This document shows, piece by piece, positions 31,150-37,145 of a DNA stretch of 37,145 nt (positions are counted from its first letter, which is position 1; each line of letters begins with the position of its first letter). The notes below the pieces were generated by a model, which was not told the DNA's origin, made no database searches, and was given only the letters and a program-made list of their open reading frames with translations. A program made the position numbers and the translations under genes. Origin of the DNA: Lentisphaeria bacterium UBA7640 (GTDB lineage: Bacteria; Verrucomicrobiota; Lentisphaeria; Victivallales; Victivallaceae); assembly GCA_002483765.1 (NCBI GenBank), contig DLIO01000024.1, positions 14,429 through 51,573 on the forward strand. The letters run 5' to 3'.

Positions 31150-32898
31150 TTAATACGTTGGATTTGAAGTTAGTTTGTAAATGTTACGGTGTTTTTCAGC
31201 GCCGTATGAAAGAGTGAAACTTCTGCCGTCTGATTCATATTTGAGCAATTTTCCTGAGAATGGACATAACGGAATGCTGTCAAGATATTTTGGAACGAGC
31301 CGTTCAAGTTTATTTGGGTACGGACCATTTTCAACGCGATAAAGCTTCAGCGCCAAAGCAGTCGTGCCCATAACAATAGACGATTTTGACTTCAAGGCGG
31401 CGGCCCGATAGTATTTTGGCGTAGTGTTGTCTGGTTGCTGCTCGTCGTTCTCGAAAACTTCTTGTTTCTTCATTCTTTTGAGTTCTTTTCTGATGGACAA
31501 TGAATTTAAAAGACCTTTGGCGACTGTGACTGTTGTCGGTGGTATAACGAGACATGCGACATATTTCCCCAGCTTTTTCTGAAAAGGGATGTGAATATCA
31601 TTGATAAGCATGTTTAAGAAATATCCTGCTTCATGCGGTAAGTTAACCTTGCGCGATTTCATGAAATCTAATGCTTCGCGATAAACTGGCGCATATTTTT
31701 TGTCATTCGGCCCAACCTGCACCATTGCATTGTACCAGATGGCACGGCAGGTAATGCGGATCATTTCAACAATAAGAAATGGGGAATCGTTCAATAAATC
31801 TGCATCGATCCAAGTCGTTTTCATTAGTTCCGGTAAAATTTTTTCAGGCTGATTGGTTTCTTTATACATCGCGGCTACTCCTGCATGAATTCTGACGCAT
31901 GCACGTATATCATTCAAAAGGTAAAAGAGAAGGGTGTTTTTATTTCCAACTTGAGCGTAGTATTCCAATAACTTTTCACGTGAACGGTAGTATCCAGCAA
32001 AGTCAGCTGAATCAAAATATTTCAAAGTATATTCACGTTTAGCTTGTGTAATTGGTTTTCCATAATCACTGCTTGAACCATCTTTTGTCCAGCTGTAAAT
32101 ACTTGAATATGGCAATTCGAAATCTCGATGTTTTTTTAGAAATCGGCCTACATTATTTTTTTCGGCTTGTGCTTTTTTTGATGATTCGTATATTGAATGG
32201 TTGGCAGTTACTCCGTTTTTGTGTGCCAGACTTACAGCGTAGCGTCCATAGAAATGTGCTGTTGTGAACGCGAGCAACCAGATCACGGCATAGATTCCGG
32301 CAAAAAGGCTTATTGGGATTGACAAGATTTTCCAACCTTGGCGTTTACTTCGAAAACTGAATATTGTCCATGCCGCAAGAATAGCGACCGTCAATATTAT
32401 TGTGGTAATAACAGTAGTAGCGGTTGGAAATTTATCGGAATATCTCTGTAAAAGTTGGATAAAAGTAGATAACCCATAAAATCCCCATACCGTGCAGAAA
32501 TAAATCACCACTCCGGCGAGGATGGTTCCTCCGATTGCCGCATAAATGTTGTTCGCGTTTTTTCGGCAGTTAAAGGCTGCGATATAAACGAAAAGTGTAA
32601 ACAGTATAAAGGCGATAACTAAAAACCATACAAAATAACTAGGTATTTTTGGAGCCGTAATCAAACCGGGAATAAAGGTTCCTACGCTGTTAATAGAATT
32701 TGCGTAATTTTGTTGTAGGTATGATATGCAGGCATCTTTGAGCATATCCATCTTAAACACTGCTAGAAAGATCAACGGTAGCGCGCTCAACAAGGTAATT
32801 TCTGCTCCAATGAAAAAACGCTTTAACGTTTTTCCGACCGTCAAGCCCGCGATTACGGCTCCGCCAAACATAAATCCAAGACAAATTATTAGTAACAT
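31150..32898 (-). CDS. Polytopic membrane protein with pseudopilin-like C-terminal segment, duplicate copy A
   Basis: The 582-residue protein has the same architecture as copy B: six N-terminal helices, a Lys/Glu-rich soluble domain, a conserved middle block with VGPNDKKYAPVYREAL and LPHEAGYFL, and the C-terminal block LKLYRVENGPYPNKL to FTLSYGAEK. Differences cluster in the first periplasmic loop (about 58-85), around 225-285 and near 440-480. It begins 18 bases after the lipoprotein gene stop, so the three genes are probably one operon. The inferred location is the inner membrane. A role linked to pili or secretion is only suggested by the pseudopilin-like tail. Confidence 0.8.
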   Translation of the reverse strand: MLLIICLGFMFGGAVIAGLTVGKTLKRFFIGAEITLLSALPLIFLAVFKMDMLKDACISYLQQNYANSINSVGTFIPGLITAPKIPSYFVWFLVIAFILFTLFVYIAAFNCRKNANNIYAAIGGTILAGVVIYFCTVWGFYGLSTFIQLLQRYSDKFPTATTVITTIILTVAILAAWTIFSFRSKRQGWKILSIPISLFAGIYAVIWLLAFTTAHFYGRYAVSLAHKNGVTANHSIYESSKKAQAEKNNVGRFLKKHRDFELPYSSIYSWTKDGSSSDYGKPITQAKREYTLKYFDSADFAGYYRSREKLLEYYAQVGNKNTLLFYLLNDIRACVRIHAGVAAMYKETNQPEKILPELMKTTWIDADLLNDSPFLIVEMIRITCRAIWYNAMVQVGPNDKKYAPVYREALDFMKSRKVNLPHEAGYFLNMLINDIHIPFQKKLGKYVACLVIPPTTVTVAKGLLNSLSIRKELKRMKKQEVFENDEQQPDNTTPKYYRAAALKSKSSIVMGTTALALKLYRVENGPYPNKLERLVPKYLDSIPLCPFSGKLLKYESDGRSFTLSYGAEKHRNIYKLTSNPTY

Positions 32899-32916
32899 GT
32901 TGTTTTCCTTTTTTTA

Positions 32917-33630
32917 TTAATGCTGTATTGCTTCAACGGCAGTATGAATTTGTTGTTTTTGAGATAACTTCACTGGTTTTAGGATGAGTGTTTTACCAGC
33001 TTTCCATTGGCCAGTGCGGATCAGTTCAATCAGCGAATCGGTATCATTTAAAACCAAGTCGCCTTCTAGTTTTATTTTTGGATTGAGAGGTTCCCATTTA
33101 GGTTTTGAGCCGGTACCTTTATTATCCATAAAATTGATCACTGTAAGCTTATAACCTGATTCTTCGGGCGTCAGCTCAATAGCGTGGAACACCGGAACGA
33201 CTAGCCACAGATCGTTTAAATAACCGGTATTTTGGGTGAATTGTTCTAAATCAGAAGTGACGATCAAGAATAATGTGTCGCCGATTTTTTGTACCACGCC
33301 CATAAATGGAGGATAGCTACGGATTATACCATCAGTGTCTTTCTTTTGCAGGATAATTGATAAAAACTCGATCTCTTCGGTGGATTTAGAGTTTTTAGTC
33401 ACGACTGCAGGCATTATCGTGTCACCATCTTGCAATTGCCATTCGCCGATCAGCGCGCGCGTGGCTTCGGTAGAATATAGTTCTTCCTTAATCGGTGGAT
33501 GAAGCATTTTTGTAACACCACAGCCACTCAAAACTATTAACCCTAGCGCCATTAGCAGTAATACAATATTATTGCGATAACTTACTTTGTTACGGTTTCT
33601 GAAGCGATGGGAATTGCTTTTTGTTAACAT
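32917..33630 (-). CDS. Predicted lipoprotein, function unknown
   Basis: The 237-residue protein has a basic N-terminus and a hydrophobic segment (about 22-36) ending in LSGCG, a lipobox with the Cys near residue 37. The mature part contains a GEWQL segment and alternating strands, suggesting a beta-rich domain such as a lipocalin-like or META-like fold; I cannot assign a family. AGGAGA lies nine bases before the ATG on the minus strand. It is the first gene of a run with the two duplicated membrane protein genes, which suggests a shared envelope function. Confidence 0.75.
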   Translation of the reverse strand: MLTKSNSHRFRNRNKVSYRNNIVLLLMALGLIVLSGCGVTKMLHPPIKEELYSTEATRALIGEWQLQDGDTIMPAVVTKNSKSTEEIEFLSIILQKKDTDGIIRSYPPFMGVVQKIGDTLFLIVTSDLEQFTQNTGYLNDLWLVVPVFHAIELTPEESGYKLTVINFMDNKGTGSKPKWEPLNPKIKLEGDLVLNDTDSLIELIRTGQWKAGKTLILKPVKLSQKQQIHTAVEAIQH

Positions 33631-33766
33631 GGCATCGTCTCCTAATGGCTGTTTTTTTGTGAAATCATAAAAATAAAAATGGCATACTTTATCAACTTTA
33701 TAATTACCAAAGATAACTATAATGCCGTCACCGTGATTTTCTATGAAATTTACAACTTTCCGATTG

Positions 33767-33784
33767 TCTCTAAATTATTAGAGA
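33767..33784. promoter_or_regulatory. Inverted repeat in the divergent spacer upstream of the ftsQ-like gene
   Basis: TCTCTAA (33767-33773) and TTAGAGA (33778-33784) are perfect complements around ATTA. The site lies in the 208- to 238-base spacer between the divergent lipoprotein and ftsQ-like genes, so it could be an operator for either. No T tract follows it. Confidence 0.35.
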
Positions 33785-33868
33785 TTCTTAGGCTGTAAAA
33801 ATCTGCCAAAGTGGTTATATTAACGATGTATTTAATCTGTGATATCTAATTTTCTCCAAGGAATGATT

Positions 33869-34660
33869 ATGTCGGCAAAATCTAAAACCACTTCCCGTAA
33901 TAAAAATAAAACTACTACTGGGAAAAAAATCTTTAAGCTGATATTAGCGATGTTGTTACTTTCTGCCTTGCTTGGTAGTGGTACCGCGTTAATCGCATGG
34001 TTGGGACGGACTTTATTCTCAGCTAATCCACATTTCATTCTCCACGGCGTCGACACTAACAGTATTGGCTATTGGAACGGACGCAACCGTGAAGTCGAAG
34101 CTGTACTCGGACTTAAGTTGAATGAAGATAATTTATTCGCGCTTGACCTCAGAAAAATTAAAAAGCAACTAATTGCAATTCCAAATATCAAAGATGCTTC
34201 AGTTGAGCGCATTTTGCCTGATATTATTCGTTTACAGCTGGAAGAGCGTATTCCGCGCGCTGAAATTGCTGGCACTAACTTTGTGATCGATAACTCTACG
34301 GTTATCATTCCGCGATCGTATTTTCAAGGGCGTTTTCCGATTATTGCTGGCCTTGACCGTAATTTTAAATTAATCCCAGGTAAAGATATTCCTGAACTTC
34401 AGCCAGTAATTGATTTAATTATGACTAGAGTAAAGTATTTTCCAGAATTTGAACTGAATGAAGTGTGGATTTCTCATTCTAATCGGATTCTATTTACCAC
34501 TACTTATAAAAATTCTCAGTATAAAGTCTATTTTCCACGTAAACAAGACTTTAGCCATTCTTTCATGCAATTGCGTGAAGGTATAGAGACCAATATTCGC
34601 AACCGTATAAAAGCGGTTTCCTACGATTTGACCAATAAAGCCCGGATTATCAGTCGTTGA
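33869..34660 (+). CDS. ftsQ: FtsQ/DivIB-like cell division protein with POTRA domain
   Basis: The 263-residue protein has a short basic cytoplasmic tail, one membrane helix (about 21-45) and a periplasmic POTRA domain. The POTRA pattern is LHGV, then a Gly-containing segment, NLFALDLRKIKKQLIAIP, IKDASVERILPDIIRLQLEERIPRA, followed by a beta-rich domain. This is the FtsQ/DivIB layout, a divisome scaffold that links early and late proteins. The ATG at 33869 has AAGGA at 33858-33862; a GTG at 33839 is less likely. It stands apart from a dcw cluster, so the name is from domain structure. Confidence 0.75.
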   Translation: MSAKSKTTSRNKNKTTTGKKIFKLILAMLLLSALLGSGTALIAWLGRTLFSANPHFILHGVDTNSIGYWNGRNREVEAVLGLKLNEDNLFALDLRKIKKQLIAIPNIKDASVERILPDIIRLQLEERIPRAEIAGTNFVIDNSTVIIPRSYFQGRFPIIAGLDRNFKLIPGKDIPELQPVIDLIMTRVKYFPEFELNEVWISHSNRILFTTTYKNSQYKVYFPRKQDFSHSFMQLREGIETNIRNRIKAVSYDLTNKARIISR

Positions 34661-34702
34661 CCATATCAATGACGTCACGATAAAAATGATATTAGCCGGC
34701 TC

Positions 34703-34730
34703 TTGACACTACCATTTTATTTAATAAGAA
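34703..34730 (+). promoter_or_regulatory. Candidate promoter for prfB-rnhC
   Basis: A perfect TTGACA (34703-34708) is followed after 16 bases by the weak -10-like TAAGAA (34725-34730). Transcription would start near 34737, about 60 bases before prfB. The poor -10 keeps confidence low. Confidence 0.35.
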
Positions 34731-34796
34731 AGGTTTAAATTTGCAAAGGTACGGTTTAGGATGCATTTTAATTGGCTATAACAATTGGAGTTTAAG

Positions 34797-35891
34797 ATGA
34801 CTTTTGATGAACTGAAAGAGATATCAGACATAGCGAAAGAGCGCCTGACACGTTTGCGCGATTTCCTTAAAATTGATGATAAAATTGAAGAGCGTAAAAA
34901 ACTTGAGACGGTGATGTCTCAGCCTGGATTTTGGGACAGTCGCGAAAAATCGCAAGCGACAGTAGGAGCGTTAAGCGCGTGTAAAAGTGTTATTGAACCG
35001 TTTCGAGATGTTGAAGCGGAATATGGCGATTTTGAAGTATTATTAGAGTTGGCAGAAGAGGATGAATCGATTCTCGACGAAGCCGATGGCGCATGGAAAA
35101 AACTCAGCGCACACCTTGATGATCTTGAATTGATCAGCTTTCTGTCCGGTAAGTTTGATTCTGGCAATATGTTTTTTTCAATCCATGCTGGAGCAGGCGG
35201 AACTGAATCCTGCGATTGGGCAAGTATCTTGATGCGTATGTATCGACGTTGGTTTGAACGCCGCGGCTGGAAAGATGAAATTGTCGACATTCAACAGGGT
35301 GACGAGGCCGGAGTAAAGAGCGTTACACTGCGCGTTTACGGTCAATTTGCCTACGGTTATGCCAAAGGGGAAAAAGGGGTTCATCGCTTAGTGCGTATTT
35401 CACCGTTTGACAGTAATGCCCGTCGTCACACTTCGTTTTGTTCGGTTGAAGTGTTTCCTGATATTGATGAAGAGATTGATATCGAAATCGAAGAAAAAGA
35501 CTTGCGTATTGACACTTTTCGGGCCAGTGGGGCTGGAGGACAACACGTCAATACGACTGACAGCGCAATCCGTATTACTCACATCCCTACCGGAGTCGTG
35601 GTTTCGTGTCAGATGGAACGTTCCCAGCATAAAAACCGCCATTCCGCGATGCAGATGCTGAAGGCCCGTTTATATGAAATAAAAGAAGAAAAACGCCGCC
35701 GTGAAGCGGATGCCATTACTGGAGTGAAAACCGAAATGGGCTGGGGAAACCAGATCCGCTCCTACGTATTACAGCCTTACCAGATGGTTAAGGATTTGCG
35801 TACTGAAGTAGAAACCAGCAACACCTCTGGCGTGCTTGATGGCGATATCGATATGTTTGTCGAAGCGTGGTTAAAAAAGTCTAAGTTATGA
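34797..35891 (+). CDS. prfB: Peptide chain release factor 2
   Basis: RF2 releases peptides at UGA and UAA. The 364-residue protein has the SPF recognition tripeptide (202-204, in RISPFDSNARRHTSF) and the catalytic GGQ (247-249, in ASGAGGQHVNTTDSAI). The reading frame is continuous through the usual position of the programmed +1 frameshift, so expression does not use that autoregulatory switch. The ATG at 34797 has GGAG at 34787-34790; a TTG four codons upstream is also in frame. The gene itself ends in TGA, read by its own product, and this overlaps the ATG of rnhC. Confidence 0.97.
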   Translation: MTFDELKEISDIAKERLTRLRDFLKIDDKIEERKKLETVMSQPGFWDSREKSQATVGALSACKSVIEPFRDVEAEYGDFEVLLELAEEDESILDEADGAWKKLSAHLDDLELISFLSGKFDSGNMFFSIHAGAGGTESCDWASILMRMYRRWFERRGWKDEIVDIQQGDEAGVKSVTLRVYGQFAYGYAKGEKGVHRLVRISPFDSNARRHTSFCSVEVFPDIDEEIDIEIEEKDLRIDTFRASGAGGQHVNTTDSAIRITHIPTGVVVSCQMERSQHKNRHSAMQMLKARLYEIKEEKRRREADAITGVKTEMGWGNQIRSYVLQPYQMVKDLRTEVETSNTSGVLDGDIDMFVEAWLKKSKL

Positions 35892-36853
35892 ATACCACCA
35901 AATCAGTAACTTCATATGTAATCACTATAACTTCGGAACAGGCGGCGCAGCTTGAAAAACATTTACGAGATAAAGATTGGATTTTCTCAGAAGTTCCCTA
36001 TAGCCTCTGGAAAGCGTCAAAAGGGAAAGTCAACGTAGTAGCTTATCAAAGTGGTAAATTGACCGTGCAGGGGCAGGGCACTGCTGATTTCGTCATGTTT
36101 CTACTGGAACCTGAGATATTGAAAAAAGCGACCTTTGGTTACGAAAAAGAGTTGGGGCTTAAAAGCGCTGATGATCCGTTCGAGTTGCCACCGGAAAGTT
36201 TTGAACCACATGCAGGGGTTGACGAAAGTGGGAAAGGTGATTTTTTTGGACCGTTAGTCATTGCTGCTGTTTATGTTGATGATTTCTCTGCTCGCAAGTT
36301 GATTGAATTTGGTGTCCGCGATTCCAAAGCGATAAAAAGCGATGTTAAGATTCGTCAATTAGCGGGGATTATTCGAAAAACTGTTCAGGGACAATTTGCT
36401 GTTGTCAATGTTGGCAATGAAGCTTATAATCGGCTCTACGATCAGTTTGGTAACCTGAATCGCTTGCTGGCTTGGGGACATGCGCGCGCTATTGAAAATA
36501 TCTTGGAGAAAGTGCCAGATTGTCCGCGCGCATTGTCCGATAAATTTGCTGCTGAAAGCCTGATAAAAAACGCATTGCTGAAGAACGGACAAAATATTAA
36601 ACTGGAACAGCGGGTGCGTGCTGAATCTGACCCCGCAGTTGCGGCTGCTTCCATCTTAGCGCGTGAAGTTTTTATCAATGCATTAGACAAAGCTGGGACT
36701 GAATTAGGAATAAAACTTCCTCGCGGCGGCGCAGCACAAACCGATGCTGCTGCAACCGAGATATTTCACAAGCATGGTGCGCAAGCTCTGCGTAATTTGA
36801 GCAAAGCTCATTTTAAAAACTTTGCACGAGTAACGGGGGAAAAGAATTCGTGA
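35888..36853 (+). CDS. rnhC: Ribonuclease HIII
   Basis: RNase HIII cleaves RNA in RNA-DNA hybrids. The 321-residue protein has an N-terminal TBP-like substrate-binding domain (about 1-85) and the RNase HII-type core. The core starts with GVDESGKGDFFGPLV, where D112 and E113 are catalytic, continues with RDSKAIKS, and has the later acidic residues around SDKFA and ESDPAVAAASILAR. The TBP-like domain and DESGKGD distinguish HIII from HII. It overlaps prfB by four bases and the next gene by four bases (GTGA). Confidence 0.94.
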   Translation: MNTTKSVTSYVITITSEQAAQLEKHLRDKDWIFSEVPYSLWKASKGKVNVVAYQSGKLTVQGQGTADFVMFLLEPEILKKATFGYEKELGLKSADDPFELPPESFEPHAGVDESGKGDFFGPLVIAAVYVDDFSARKLIEFGVRDSKAIKSDVKIRQLAGIIRKTVQGQFAVVNVGNEAYNRLYDQFGNLNRLLAWGHARAIENILEKVPDCPRALSDKFAAESLIKNALLKNGQNIKLEQRVRAESDPAVAAASILAREVFINALDKAGTELGIKLPRGGAAQTDAAATEIFHKHGAQALRNLSKAHFKNFARVTGEKNS

Positions 36854-37145
36854 TCACTGTAAAGCCATTCTGTTCCAGCACAGATGGGCAATTAATTGAA
36901 TTATTTACTTTAACAAATTCATCTGGCATGTGTGCTGGCATTATTAATCAAGGTGCCGCGCTAGTCTCGCTGCAACCTCCTGATCGAGCGGCTAATTTTC
37001 GTGAAGTCCTGCGCCAATATGCTACCCCGGAAGAATATCTAGCAAACAACGCATATTTGGGCGCGATAGTTGGACGTTACGCCAATCGTATTGCAAAATC
37101 GCAGTTTACGCTTGATGACAATGTTGTGAATGAGCATGAGAGATG
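36850..37145 (+). CDS. Aldose 1-epimerase (galactose mutarotase), partial at window end
   Basis: A GTG start overlaps the rnhC stop codon in GTGA. About 98 codons are present. The segment SGMCAGIINQGAALVSLQPPD and the signature YLGAIVGRYANRIAKSQFTLD match the N-terminal part of GalM-type mutarotases, which interconvert the anomers of hexoses. The catalytic His and Glu would lie beyond the window end. I give no gene symbol because the family has several members. Confidence 0.85.
   Translation, partial: MITVKPFCSSTDGQLIELFTLTNSSGMCAGIINQGAALVSLQPPDRAANFREVLRQYATPEEYLANNAYLGAIVGRYANRIAKSQFTLDDNVVNEHER

Noticed and set aside
33451..33462. GC-alternating tract resembling the core of the 31-bp palindrome
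   Set aside because: It lies inside the lipoprotein coding sequence and lacks the central ATTAT, the second arm and the AATT ends.
34797..34950. Search for the prfB +1 frameshift site
   Set aside because: No in-frame TGA or CTTTGA-type site is present and the frame is continuous, so there is one uninterrupted CDS.
1..37145. CRISPR array, prophage, insertion sequence, defence island
   Set aside because: No regularly spaced direct repeats, transposase, integrase or phage structural genes were seen; the dispersed palindromes are kilobases apart.

Overview
This window looks like ordinary chromosome from a Gram-negative bacterium with moderately AT-rich intergenic DNA. Lipobox signals, an RlpA-type protein, an FtsQ-type protein and a type IV pilus or type II secretion motor support an outer membrane. 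RNase HIII, a tandem pair of PilB/GspE ATPases and large membrane proteins with a pseudopilin-like tail would fit the Planctomycetes-Verrucomicrobia-Lentisphaerae-Chlamydiae group. That placement is inference; no rRNA is present. Most genes read on the plus strand.

Layout: (1) 201-3166, an iron uptake unit: DtxR-type regulator and FeoB, with an inverted repeat in the leader. (2) 3262-5681, small genes: lipoprotein, tadA, glutaredoxin-like protein, small membrane protein, acyl carrier protein with a terminator, flavin reductase-like protein. (3) 5832-12243, purA, rodA, a large PHP-domain protein, rpe and an RlpA-like membrane protein. (4) 12470-12800, a DUF1328 gene between a 5' stem-loop and a perfect 15-bp hairpin. 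(5) 12969-16417, a flavodoxin-reductase-like protein followed by a sulfur module (MBL-rhodanese protein and two half-size YeeE/YedE channels). (6) 16465-24282, an amidohydrolase, two PilB/GspE ATPases, PilT, PilC/GspF and mannose-1-phosphate guanylyltransferase. (7) 24483-25836, an atypical type III pantothenate kinase overlapping a TrpF-like gene that lacks the catalytic Cys. (8) 25893-27506 on the minus strand, nadD, rsfS and an acidic protein with a poly-Asp run. (9) 27571-29049, the CCA-adding enzyme gene and a CAU tRNA, probably tRNA-Ile2. (10) 29230-33630 on the minus strand, a lipoprotein gene, two tandemly duplicated membrane protein genes and a possible gene remnant. (11) 33869-37145, an FtsQ-like gene, prfB, rnhC and a partial aldose 1-epimerase gene, the last three overlapping end to start.

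The structure least explained by gene content is a near-perfect 31-bp palindrome found five times, always between genes and usually at transcription unit borders. It has CG-alternating arms, a central ATTAT or ATAAT and AATT ends. The best candidate for undescribed biology among the genes is the lipoprotein plus duplicated membrane protein module. Its duplication left a readable scar: the last four codons and stop of the lipoprotein gene sit in front of the downstream copy.
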